A stretch of DNA of 64,000 bases from assembly GCA_019188255.1 (NCBI GenBank), contig JAETXT010000002.1, positions 4,278,001 to 4,342,000 of the forward strand, read 5' to 3'. The translations under genes and the position numbers were made by a program. The notes beneath the pieces are model-generated. The model ran no database searches. It was not told the origin of the DNA and saw only the letters and a program-made list of their open reading frames with translations. Shown here piece after piece: positions 22,820 through 34,033 of the stretch. Each line of letters opens with the position of its first letter. Position 1 is the stretch's first letter. This DNA is from Verticillium longisporum. Its lineage: Eukaryota > Ascomycota > Sordariomycetes > Glomerellales > Plectosphaerellaceae.

Positions 22820-24080
22820 CCAACATACCAGGCTATACACGGCAAGGCAGAACTTGGAATTCTGATCATCGAGCCCGAAGATCTGAAAGATCTCTGAAAG
22901 ATCTCTTGGATTGCTCCTTATCTTCTGTGCCCATCGCAGAAGCTCCCGAGTACGATGCCGTCTCTTCACTTGGGCCAGTGAGACCGGCGATGTGACCAAG
23001 TCCGCAACAGTATGGCTGAACGGGGTGTCATTCCCAATCACCAGCAACTGTGTGACTGCCATGAGACGTGTGCGATGCCAGCGCAGCCCGCGAAGTCTTT
23101 GGGTAGACGCCATCTGCATTGACCAAGGGAACCATTGAGAGAAGTCATCAACCTTGGAGCGCGCGAGGCACTTGTCTATGTTGGAGAGACCGAAACCCGA
23201 ACGGATCATTCAGTCTTTGGGGACCAGGAAGCTATAGAACAAGAAAACATTCTTCGCGTCGGGCGTTTCTCATCCTTGAGCCTCCTCAATAGGTGGTACT
23301 TTCTTCGCGTATGGGTGATTCAAGAAGTGGCACTCTCTAAGTGAGCAATCATCATCTACGGAGGCTGCTCTATGCCGTGGTCGATAGTTGTGCGAGGTGT
23401 AACGAAACGAGCGCAAGACTTTGGCATCATACTACCAGCAGTCTTGCGTTTCGAACCGCGGATGTACAGAGATTGGACGAGCGAGCTAGAGCTGCTGGAC
23501 TTTACGAGGGACACCGAAGCACCTAACGCGAGAGACAAGATCTTTGCCATTTTTGGGCTCATCGCTGGTGCCGAGTCTGAAGATCTCGTGGCGAATTACA
23601 CCATACCAATGCAGTTTGTCAGTTTCAGAATGGCGTGTTGGCTGGTTCAAAGATTCGGACTTCAAGAGGTTATCGCTAGGACCCGAGGGCACCGAATCCC
23701 ATGTAACTATGCTGTACAGTGGATGCTCGACTGTTCTCAGAAGAGAGATCGGAACCAACATCCACAGGTTGAGTTTCCCCTTATGCTAGTGGAAAGGAGG
23801 CCGACCTGGCAAAGCTGGTATCAGCCAAGTGCTTCGGTTCGAAAGCCACCGCAAGAGCCGCTCCCAGTATGCGCTGACACTGATGGCAGAGCCATGAAGC
23901 TGATGGCTTGCAACATCGGTAACTTGAGCTCAGTTTTCCGCATAGGTCTGAACTGCTCTCGGTCACCATTCCGGGGGGGTCGAAGGTAACCATGCAAGAT
24001 GACTCGGGTTCACCAAAACTCTGGGCAATGCGAGCTCCAAGCACGGCTGGTGACTGCGTTTACCATGTTGAAACGCCTTA
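22820..24080 (+). pseudogene. Decayed HET-domain (heterokaryon incompatibility) gene
   Basis: HET proteins trigger cell death when genetically different hyphae fuse. Recognisable blocks occur in order on the plus strand but in several frames: LGILIIEPEDL, YDAVS then TWASETGD after a one-base loss, LWVDAICIDQGN, GAREALVYVGE, RVWVIQEVALSK, YGGCSMPWS and DTEAPNARDKIFAIFGL. Breaks include an in-frame TGA after GNH, a TGA directly after VALSK, a shift after EPEDLKDL, and a likely deletion of the segment normally between CIDQ and the VYVGE block. Further shifts follow near 23780. With at least four lesions, not confined to C runs, this is a true pseudogene rather than a sequencing artefact. The limits are approximate. 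Confidence 0.8.
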
Positions 24081-24382
24081 GCCCCCGTTGCATGATGAGG
24101 ACGCGAGAGGTTGGGAGACGAGCCTCACGAATATTGCAGATATTCAAGGATGCTTGACCCGACTGCAAGATGAGGTATTGTTATCCCGGCTGGTGATAGC
24201 CACCACAAGTCCGGGCATTTCTGCCATTGGAATGGTGTCGCAACCATCCTGTCCTCTGCCAGAGATTTGTGATCATCTAAGGCCAGATTGACGACATCAG
24301 GCGACGTCACCAGGATTGCCTAGCATGTCTTAGTGCTGAGTCAGAACCCAGGGGCCAGCAACGAATTTCTGCTTCGTGGCCT

Positions 24383-24400
24383 TATATATATATATATATA
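24383..24400. repeat. TA dinucleotide microsatellite
   Basis: Nine uninterrupted TA units, followed by CATATATG. Confidence 0.9.
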
Positions 24401-24634
24401 CATATATGTTCAGGCAAGATGAAGACAGACATGTGGATGATGGTGGCCTCATTGGGACACAGCCGTGGGAATCGCCGATAGGTGTGTTCGAGGAAATAAG
24501 AATCCTAGCATGATAGCCTCTCTGTCGTCGTTGCAGAAACGCGGTTTGGGGGATTTGTGAAACAGCTATGTTGTGTGGTTGGGATGCTGTGAGGGATGCA
24601 TGTCCATAGCCCCTTTCGGTCTTTCACATCTGTT

Positions 24635-24684
24635 ACTACCTTACCTAAGGTAGGTAGGTAGGTACCTAAGGTAGGTAAGTAACA
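24635..24684. repeat. TAGG/CCTA cluster with hairpin potential
   Basis: GTTACTACCTTACCTAAGG on the left and CTAAGGTAGGTAAGTAAC on the right are near reverse complements and flank three GTAG repeats. Similar TAGGTAGG/TACCT motifs recur in other intergenic regions of the window. Confidence 0.65.
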
Positions 24685-27158
24685 AACGCGGAAGAGGGGA
24701 TTGTTTGGTGAGCAAGCGTCCTTTGCAGCTCTGCTATCAGGCAAGCACCACCAGCTTTCTGATTGTAGAAAGCACGATGCACTGGGTCCCTTCTGGTTTC
24801 ACCTTGAGCAGGCACGTACCTGGTGCCTTAGGTGCCTTACTGCAAATAAACACTGGGCAAAAATAATGATGAAGACCAACATCACCAAAAGCTTTGGCAT
24901 TCAACAATAGGATTTTGAGACCTTGCATTCGCGTCCAGTCAACACCTGTGCTGAAATCGAAGATCGTATTCCAGAGGCGCAATTCCCGGTCTTACCCGCC
25001 GGGTCGGTGGACCCGAAAGTGGCCGTCATGTCCAATCCTTGGGAGTCAAGGTTGCATCAATCTACCAGCCAAGGGCCTCAGGCATCTGCAGGAACCGTCG
25101 CCAATCTTTCCGTTCTTCCATTTTCCTTCTTCCGTCGAAACACCAAGACCCCCTTTCGAAAGCTGAACAGGCTTGGCCAGCTGGCTGGTGCGAGCTGGCA
25201 GTCCGTGGGGGTTCATTGTGAACCTCGACCTGACAGCATGGAAGTCACGTCACCATGCCTTGGGGGGTTTCCGGATTGTGGCCTCGCGGCAGACAAGCTC
25301 GAGACGGCCACAACTATAATTTGTCGTCGAATAGTCTTCGCTCATTGATCAACCGGTGTACAGCCTCGAGTTGTCGAGCAACTGGATTGCATCTACTTCT
25401 CTGGCCAGATCACATCCACAAGGGCGACATCGGAGCGCATCAGGGTGATGAGTGTACCGTCATTCACGGTACGGAACAAGAAACGCGAGCTGCGTCATTT
25501 TTCAATAAGGTAAGGTGCTCTGACACGGTTGGGTCAGCCAGCCGCAGAGCCTCAGGCACCTCAATTCTTTCCTGATCGAGGTGACAGATCTGTTGGCCTG
25601 GCTTGGAAAACTCTGCTTCCCCCGAGACAAGCTCGGACGAGTCAGGACCCGCACCCAATCTCCTCATGTTCCCGCCAGCTGTTTGCTTTCCCGTTTCGCT
25701 CGTCGCTCATCCCCTTCGGCCACTCTCAGACCTCGGAGGATCGGCCCAAAGGGAGCCCCCGAGGGCCTGCGCACTCATTGGCGGAACACCCGTGCTGCCC
25801 AGCTGGGTGAGCGAGCCAAGCCGAGCCAGCCAGGTTGTTGCTCAGTCACTCAGTGAACCAGCCGCGCTCAGCAGCGTGGTGCAGGTAAGGATGCACTACA
25901 CTGCGTTGCAGTGTCGGCAGAGATTTCGGCGACCGGCCGGGATCTAACGTAGCGACATGCCAGGGGCAATCCATGAGCTCATCCAAGCGTCGGCTGGCTG
26001 ACGCCATGTCCGAGGTGCTGACGATGAAAGTTTCTTTTCGAACCGACAACCACCGCCAATGCGACAAAGACTGTCGAAGTCGAGGATGGAAAGACGAGCT
26101 CTCAAGAACCAAAACCTCTCCTCTCAAAAGTCTCTTCGAACGGCGTCTCGTCGTCCCCCTTTTATCCCTCACGGCTTCCAGCTCGAAAATGGCGGTCCCA
26201 CTCATCTGGTTCGGCTCTCGCAGGGATGAGGCAGGGGAGGGCCCACCCACGTGTGAGCGTCACTTGTACATCTGCTCTTCGGATTGGGTTTTGCGCCTCA
26301 TAGTGGGGGCTGCCTGAGGATCGCAGTGGGGGTCAACATCTGATGTCTTTTTTTGACGCAACTTCGAATCGTTAGGGACTGAATTGGATCTCCTGGTTCA
26401 ATGAAGCCCGGCCACAAGCAAGGACCTCGGGATGCCATCCGAAGGGAAAGCCTACATCTTGGACGAAGTTGCTGCTCAACAAAACACAAGAGAATTTCAG
26501 TGTCGCACGCACAGCCTTGGGTACAAGCTGGTGGGCGAGTGCAGTAATCTCTTATCTGGCAACTTGGACCATAAGAAAAACTTGCGCGAGCCCAAACCCG
26601 CCAGCCCACTTGCATGATTCGTGTCTACCAGCCAAGCGTTCCAGTGAACCTCAGGCTCTGAATTCTGTGTACCACCAAACCTCAGGCTTCCAAGGCTTCC
26701 CTCTGAGATGACGCCGTCCCGATATTGCCCGAGTCAGCGAGCGAACACCATCTGAGCCAATTCAACGAGCGAAACGGATGGCCCCATACCATGTCTCGTC
26801 TGTGGATTCCATCGCCTCGCTCATTGCGGTCCACCCACTGCCCGGCATGGAAAAACGTCTGCCTCAGTCCGCTCAACAGACACCGATCCTTGGGCGAGCA
26901 GGGCCCTGCTTGATCCGACCGGCCTATGATGTTTCGCCCTGGGCCACCTTCCCGCGGTCCGGCCACCCCCTGCCCTATCGCTCTACCGAGCTTCGAGCTT
27001 TTCCTCCCTCCCCGATCTTTTTCTCTTCTTCTCTTCCACCCTACCTCACCTCCAATCCAGACCTTGAGCTTTATCTCTCCTTCTCTTTCTCCTTCCAATT
27101 CAGCAAGCCTCTCCTCTCCATCCCGTCTATTCCACATCACTCCTCCCCATCAGACAAA

Positions 27159-27749
27159 ATGGCCTCCACTCGTGTCCTCGCCTCCCGCCTGGCTTCGTCC
27201 ATGGCTACCAAGGCCGCTCGCCCTGCCGTCCGCGCCGCCCCCATGGCCGCCTCCAAGCGCACCATCACTGGTGAGTGAAAATCTTGTCTCGAGTCCCAAT
27301 TGGGACTGCAGACGCTCGGAGAGCAGCGTTGTTTTCAGTGGTACTGACAGCAGTCCTCTCCAGGCTTCTCCAGCGCCCGTCCCCAGGTCACCCTCAAGGC
27401 CAACGCCAGCCGCATGTTCCAGAACGCCCAGGCCAAGCGTGCCTACTCCTCTGAGATCGCTCAGGCCATGGTCGAGGTCTCCAAGAACATCGGCATGGGT
27501 TCCGCCGCCATCGGTCTGACTGGTGCCGGTATCGGTATCGGTCTCGTCTTCGCTGCCCTCCTCAACAGCGTTGCCCGCAACCCTGCCCTCCGTGGCCAGC
27601 TCTTCTCCTACGCCATTCTGGGTTTCGCCTTCGTCGAGGCCATTGGTCTTTTCGACCTCATGGTTGCCCTCATGGCCAAGTTCGTGCGTATTATCCGCCA
27701 GTCCCCCATGGCACCGAAACAGCCGTCTAACCAGGTTCACAGACCTAAG
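27159..27749 (+). CDS. ATP9: Mitochondrial ATP synthase subunit 9 (proteolipid), nuclear-encoded
   Basis: Subunit c forms the proton-turning ring of the F0 sector. Exons are 27159-27270, 27364-27683 and 27744-27749, giving 145 residues. The start [14 protein letters not shown] is an Arg/Ser/Ala-rich mitochondrial presequence of about 65 residues, ending near QAKRAYSS. The mature part has the two-helix fold: [21 protein letters not shown], polar loop [12 protein letters not shown], then a second helix with the proton-binding acidic residue in [20 protein letters not shown]. The last exon is only 6 nt (ACC TAA) and adds the final Thr after a 60-bp intron (GTGCGT donor, CTAAC branch site). That ending matches the MAKFT terminus of Neurospora subunit 9. 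Confidence 0.95.
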
Positions 27750-29741
27750 CGTTTCGCACACCGATATGAGCGAGGTGGTGGCAATGTCGTGAAGTCAGAT
27801 CGCTTCCGGCAGGCCGCACTGTGCCCGAATCGTCCACCGCCCTGGATCGGACGTCCCACAGCGCTGCTGTTCCCCGCATAGCGACACATAGAGTAATAGA
27901 CGGGATAGACAACCGGAGGGTACGACACTTTTCTTTAGGAGAGGATGGTGGAGGGTCATCGCTGAGATGACAAGAGGTCTTTCCTGGGCCTTGTTGTATA
28001 GATGGATGACTACTGAGGAAAAACGTGGGAGGGTGAAAGCTTTCTTTCCCGCCTCCCTCAAACCAAACCCCTTTTCTCCGAGCGAGAGCTCGGGGGAAAC
28101 CTCTTTTGTAAAAATAACAAAAAATGCATCCCCTACGTTTTTGGCTCTCAAAGCTTGCTTGTTTCACTTGAAATGCTTCCCCGGATATTGAATTCATGTC
28201 CAATCGGCAGGCTATCCACTCTTGAATCGAATCTGAGAAGCTCAGGCAAAGAGCTCTCAATTGACTTGTGTGATTGGCAATCTGTTCAGACGGGAAGGGG
28301 GCGGGAAAAGGGACGAGGGAGAGGAGGAGGAAGACGCGGAGAGTGAGAGGGCGCTTGTGAGTGGGCGGTCTAACCAGTCTCGCTGGCGCGCATCGTGGCC
28401 ATATTCGCTTTCTCCCTGATCATCGTGGGCACGGGACCTCGGTGCCGGCCACACCCTGGGGTCAGCCAGTCCAGGGAGCGGGGGGGGAAACAGGCTCAGC
28501 ACCCAAGTTTGCCCCCCTCCTGTCTACTGCCTTGGAACCGCTTGTCGCTTCGTAGCCTCCGCCCCCCGAGCTCCTCCCTCGGCCAACTCGGCGGAGAGAA
28601 CGAGAGAGAGCGAACGGCGTCGATTCAACGTGCTCTGCCAATTCGCGCACTTGCCGCGCCTGTGGCATGCCGGCAGTGGATGGCTCGCTGGCAGCAGAGG
28701 AACAGTCAGCCATCCTTTCTCATGCGGTGCGACTGTTGCTCCCTCTTTCGCAATGGTAGGAGTTCGTGCCAATGGCTGCTGTGTCGCACTTGCTCGACCA
28801 TCCAACGGAAGCCTGCACATATCTCCTTCTTCTTCCTCTTCTCCCCCCCCCCCCTCGCTTCATTCCTCTGCGTACTCCGTCGTCTTTGTGTGTCTTCATC
28901 CATCCGGGGAACCCGTCCGCTCCCTTGCCCTTGACCAGGAGGACCCTCGTAGTGACAAGTAGAAAGGGCGAAGGGGCGCGAGCGTGGGGACGCCCCATTG
29001 CGCGCGCCCCCGTTTTCCCTCGCTTTCAACCTCGCTCAGTGGACTCGCGGGCTTATCACCAGGACCTGGGGGATCCATTGCGAACCCACGCGTTGCGGGT
29101 CGGGCGGGCGGGATCCACCGGTGGCATCATGACTCTGCCGTTTTTGGTTGCTTGTTCCGTTTTTCCTTCCTGCTACCGTTTTGACGTGCGATGTCGGGGG
29201 TGTGTGGTGATTTCGCTGGCTTGCATTGTCCTGGAAAACCCGAGCCTCGTTCGTGATGGTTTGATGGCATGTCGTTGAAAGGCTTGGTAGAGAGAGGGGA
29301 AAGGGGAGAGGTTTAGCCTTGCAGTGTAGGGATGGGAGTTGGAGACGTTCCCCTCACGCGCATGGCCCCGATTGAACCTGTCTGTCGGGTTGGGGCTGGT
29401 GAGTAGGATTCGGGAAATGGCTGTTTACCCGGTGTGGCTTTGCCGTCGGTCAGTCGGTGAGTGTCACGTGCTCTCTTTGCCCAACATGGTCCGGATGACC
29501 AGAGGGATATAATTCCATGGCAAGGTGCTCTACGACGGGTTTTTTGCTACGGAGAAATATGCAACGAGCCGGTACGAGAATCTGTTATCCGGATGTTCAT
29601 TCTCACCTTGACCGGTCTTGAAAGGCCGATCTGTGGCAACCCCTCGCCATGTAAAACATGCTATCAGCGCAAGTCTCAACACTGATGGACCAACAGCAAA
29701 AGGCAAAAGTTGATCTCTCACACCCGAGAACCACTTCCTGC
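27750..29741. other. 2 kb intergenic region downstream of ATP9
   Basis: No gene recognised. A purine-rich tract (about 28288-28345) and a pyrimidine run ending in ten Cs (about 28826-28855) stand out. The frames present overlap on both strands and look random. The first few hundred bases are probably the ATP9 3' UTR. Confidence 0.45.
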
Positions 29742-29813
29742 TGCCTCGTACTGGAATCGAACCAGTGATCTCATCATTACTAGTGATGCGCTTTACCACT
29801 AAGCCAACGAGGC
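29742..29813 (-). tRNA. tRNA-Thr (anticodon AGT)
   Basis: The 72-nt minus-strand sequence folds as a cloverleaf. The acceptor stem pairs GCCTCGT with ACGAGGC, followed by discriminator A. The anticodon stem pairs CATCA with TGATG around loop CTAGTAA, giving anticodon AGT, which reads ACU/ACC threonine codons after A34 deamination. The T arm is ACTGG-TTCGATT-CCAGT. There is no intron. TTTT runs on the transcribed strand about 35-45 bases downstream can serve as the RNA polymerase III terminator. Confidence 0.95.
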
Positions 29814-30945
29814 GCTTTTGCTTGACGTTATGACTAAGCATGCCTGCAAGCGTTATGTCGGGGTCGTGTATTGGAAGACGGAGGGAAAGGGTCCGCAGCG
29901 GATGGCTTTAGTATCGTGAGTTTTTGCGTGGGAAGTAGGGTGCTGTTGTGAGGAAGAGGGGCCGGGGTTTTAATGCAGTAGTGGTGGGGTTTGTGTGGTG
30001 GGACACTTGGCCTGGTTTGGCCGTCGGATCTGATATCTGGTGCGTGCGCATTGGCAGACGAAGGACGCGAGCACGATCAACTGGGCGGTAAAAGAGATGT
30101 TGGGAATTAAGCGTATCTCGTTGGAGAATATGTTTCAGAGCATGTCATGGGGATTGAGGCGCCGCATGTGTGGAAAACGTCGCAATTTACCTAAATTATT
30201 TATGCACCTGAGCTGGTTGACATACATCCGGTGTAACCCACCCACCATGCCCCAGACTCACTACCCGTGATCTCGGTACGGTGACCAGTTCGAGAAGCGT
30301 ACTTTCTCGGACTGCCGGAACACTGAGAGAGACCAAAATTGGTGCCCGTATGAATAATGGAGGGAGATAATAAGGTGCACCAGCCCGCTGTATCTCGGTT
30401 CTGACAGCAAGCTTCGCAGATGTATCCCAATATGCCACCCACTTCTTGAATGGACTGGCTGCTCATAATATGTTTCGAACTGTAATCGCCTCGGCTCTCG
30501 GGCCATGGTCTTTGCTGGATGCGTATCCAAACCGGCCAGCATTATCACTCGTGTTTCATAACAGGAACAAAGGGTATGAAAGACTATTGAGTTACCGATG
30601 TAGGGCAACATAAAAATTACATGGGCATCTCCGACCAAGTATCTCGGTTAAACTATCACAAGACAATTTACGGTCCAAAGTAGTGTTGGCCGAAATCTGT
30701 TGCAAGAGTCCATCCCAAAAGAGAACGAGAATCAAAAGATGAATCCCGAGAGCATTATTGCTGAACTCCTGCAAGAGTGGACTCATGAAGCGAGCCAGGA
30801 AAACACCAAAGGAGCCACCTGGACTGACAACAACAAGTACACCAAAACAATTGTTTCAATATTGTAACAGAGGCATGCCTGGCACACCACACTGGGGTAT
30901 CTCATAAATCATGCAGGAACCTCCTCCGACTATACACTGCGCTCG
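29814..30945. other. Intergenic, nothing recognised
   Basis: The 1.1 kb between the tRNA and the 3' end of the SAS2-like gene has no frame of note and no clear repeat. Confidence 0.4.
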
Positions 30946-33110
30946 TCACGCATATTCCTCCTCTTCGGGAGAGCCCTGCTTCATAGCGTAGCCCTCGACA
31001 AACCCATGCGGGTCACAGACCCTCTCCAGACTGATACCATTTGCTGCAATCCAGCCCCGAACAGCCTCCTTGTCAAGCCTCACCCTCGGCACATCAGGCA
31101 CGGGCTCCGGCTCTCCAGCATCACCAACATCCTCCATGGCCCCGTCTCCATCGTCACCGACAGCAGCACCCGAAACCTCAGGCTTCTTCCCCGGCCCAAC
31201 GCCAGCATCCTGCAGCAAGCCCATCTCCCTGAGGGTGATGAGGCAGTCATCGAGCGCGATCCACGTCCCCCTGCTGCAGTCGCTCACGTCCACCAGCGTC
31301 TCCTCGCTGCTGTCAAACGCACCGGCGATGCCGCCGATGCCCAGGAGCCATCGCGCAATCTCGCCGCCCCAGAACCGACGATAGCCTTTCCTCCCGAGGT
31401 CGGAGATGGGCTTCTCCGGCCCACCGAGGACGCCCTCGGGGCGGCTGATCCCATAGGAGACGCCCATCAGCAGAGCGCCGAGGCCCTTGCGCTGCCATGG
31501 TGGGAAGACGAGGATGCAAGCGAGATTGTTGTTATCCCACGACATCTTCTCCTTGGAGAAGAAGCCGACAATGTGCGGCCTCACGGGCTTCTCGTCAGAC
31601 GTGTCGACGGCGGGCTGCGGTGGATCGCCAGGCGGGCCCGTTGGCGGCCGAGCAGGTGGGGTGTAGACGAGCAGAAAGTAGGTAAACCCCGTGACGTCGA
31701 AGAAGACCGACTTGTTATCCAGGAAGAGCTTCGCGAACAGGGAGAGATTCTGACAGAACAGCTGCAGCATTGTTAGCCACGTCTTCGTCCAAATCAGAGG
31801 CCCAAAAAAAATGGCGGGAACTCACCCCGTCTACCTCCCCGTCTACCTCCCACACGCTCCACTCTCCCTGATCCCGCACAACCTCTTCGACGTGCCGTAT
31901 CCCGGCGTTCGCCTTCTTCCCCGGCCCACGCTTGACCTCCGGCACAGCTCGCAGCACCGTCCGGCGTCCCCTAGGGTGGACGTAGATCTTCCGCCCCGGC
32001 GGCGTCCCCGCGCTGCGCTCGCACACGTGCACGTGGCCCAGCCACGACACCAGCTCCTTGGAGTACTTGAAGCAACACGGGCACACGTATAGCCGGTCGA
32101 GCATGGGCGCGTCGCCGCCGCGCCGGGCGTGCGCCTTGGCACCAGCCTCGCCCGAGTTATGCTGGCCATGTCCGTCCTTGCCGCCGTTTGAATGCTGCGC
32201 GTGGCTGGGCTTGCTGCTGGCGTGACCGGAGGAGATGTCGCCGAGGAGCTCCTTGCCGTAGTAGGAAGGGTACCACGTGCGGAAGCAGATGTCGCCGAGG
32301 ACGACCTTGTCGATGTTGCGGTCCGTCCTCGGCGTCGGCATGGCCGTCTTCTTCTGGGCTTCTTGCTTTGTGGGGTGCTGGGGCAGAGCAGACGGCGTCC
32401 GCGGAGAGGAATGTGTAATGGCCGGAACGGGGATCGGCGTGTTGGTCGGTCTCGTCGGGTACTGATAGGGAGCGGGATCGCGCACCTGCGCCAGATGCTG
32501 TTTGTTGTCCTGCACGCTGGGTTGGGGTTGGAGTGAGGGCGGCAGGCTCGTGGGTGGGCTGGGTCGCATCAGGGTTCTCGTCCATGGCTGCGACTGTGGT
32601 TGAGGTGCCTGGTAGGTGATTTGCGGCGCAACAAGGCCATTCGCTGGCCTGACATTCTCCTTTGCTTCCTTGATGGCGAGGGGTGGCTGATGGTTGATGG
32701 CCACCATGCTCGCACTCCTTTGCCTTGTGACGCGCGGTGCTTGTGTCGTTTGCTGCTGCGTTGGCCCAAGCTGGGTACTCGGTGCAGAGGGTGGGACAGC
32801 TCGTGTAACCGTCTCGGCCCCAGGGTTGATGGGAACAGGTACAGGAGTGTCTGTTGTGGATTTCGGCTTCGGGGGTCTTCCTCGTCCTCGCTTCGTCTGC
32901 ACAGGCGATTCAGCATCCGCGAGAGCTGGGATTGTAGCCGTTCGCGGCGGCGATGCGTGTGGTGGCGGCACTGGAGGGAGTATCGGAGTCTGACGCGTTG
33001 CGCGACGCGTCGTAGCTTCGCTGGTGGGGGGGGGGAGCTGTGACAGCAGGCGGGTCGATGGCTTCTGAGTCGTCGTGAGGTCGTTTGCGCTTGTGTGACT
33101 TGATCGGCAT
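30946..33110 (-). CDS. SAS2: SAS2-like MYST-family histone acetyltransferase, one apparent frameshift
   Basis: MYST enzymes acetylate histone lysines; the short, divergent catalytic domain fits the Sas2 branch (H4K16). Exon 1 is 33110-31826 and exon 2 is 31761-30946, with a 64-bp intron. The start MPIKSHKRKRPHDD is basic. After 30 codons the frame must shift at a run of ten Gs on the plus strand (33026-33035, Cs on the coding strand). One C fewer joins it to the main frame, giving about 699 residues. An AT-hook (RGRGRPPKPK) lies near residue 75. MYST landmarks are DICFRTWYPSYYG, the C2HC zinc finger YVCPCCFKYS...HVHVC, ACILVFPPWQRKGLG (acetyl-CoA loop) and GPEKPISDLG. The N-terminal half is Pro/Gln-rich and disordered. 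Confidence 0.85.
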
Positions 33111-34033
33111 CGTGAAAAGGGTTCAATCGTGCAGCAGAACGATTCTCCAAAAAGAAAAAGCAAAGCGGCGCCGGTATGTGGCTCGCGGCGCAAATCCTCC
33201 TACCGAGGCCTGGGTGGTGAAGCTCCAGTGAAGAGATGTCGATTCGTGATGACTACCTATCGCGCGCGAGTGTAATCAATCAGCGCCGCGAGATGGGCGC
33301 GAGGAAGTTTTTCAAAACGAAGTCGCATTGACACAAAATTTCAGATTCACTAACAATTAGTAACAATGATCGCGGGTGACCCCATGACTTCGCGTACCGA
33401 TTGAAGTGTTGATGGGTTCGACCATGTCTTGCTTGCCATGCATTCCCCGGCGTTATCGGTTAAATCGCTTAGTGTACTATTTCCGGCCTGAAGACTCCAT
33501 CGAAATCGTACTACTACATATACCTTTTTGGATACTGACTTCCTCCTCCTCTCACCACCATCTTCGAACCGCCTGCAATTCTTTCTCTGCTCTCCCTCGG
33601 TGTCCTAGCGAGACTTTCATCATGTGGTTCAGCGAAATGGCCGATCTCAACCACTTGTTTGGTGTTCAGTCTGCAGCAGCATGTCAACCTCACTGAATCC
33701 CCTGCAATCATAGGCATGACCTAGCAGCATGTTCATGATCACTACCCATTGCCTCACCACCTTTTTCAGCGACCTGGGGTCCGTCGCGGCAGCATCTGCG
33801 AAGGACCTCTGCACGAGATCCTGCTTTTCCAGACCATGGCCTACTTTGATCATCATTGCCGTCTTGTCGATGCAGAGGCATACCCCTTTCGAATGTACCC
33901 AACACGTCTTTCGATCACTGTCACTTCCACCACCAAGAGCCAATATCGGTTTAAAAACACCCTTCATACAATCAATGCATGGCGGCCGCTTGTTTTTCTA
34001 CACCACACCGTTCAGCTATCTACATGAATTGGC
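33111..34033. other. Intergenic between the SAS2-like and oxidase genes
   Basis: It contains the promoter of the SAS2-like gene and the 3' flank of the oxidase. A 106-codon minus-strand frame at 33647-33967 starts 67 bp after the oxidase stop. It has no recognisable domain and is not called as a gene. Confidence 0.4.

Larger units (their letters stand above)
24081..27158. other. 3 kb intergenic region upstream of ATP9
   Basis: I found no gene here. It holds a TA microsatellite (24383-24400) and a TAGG-rich near-palindrome (24635-24684). From about 25000 to 27150 there are many short frames without conservation. The final 150 bases are strongly pyrimidine-rich, as expected for the leader of a highly expressed fungal gene. 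Decayed HET sequence may extend slightly into the left end. Confidence 0.45.

Noticed and set aside
22820..24080. RIP (repeat-induced point mutation) as the cause of the HET relic
   Set aside because: The region is not AT-enriched and the lesions are mainly indels, so a C-to-T mutation process does not explain it.
33647..33967. 106-codon minus-strand ORF after the oxidase gene
   Set aside because: It starts 67 bp after the oxidase stop on the same strand, has no recognisable domain and probably lies in the oxidase 3' UTR.
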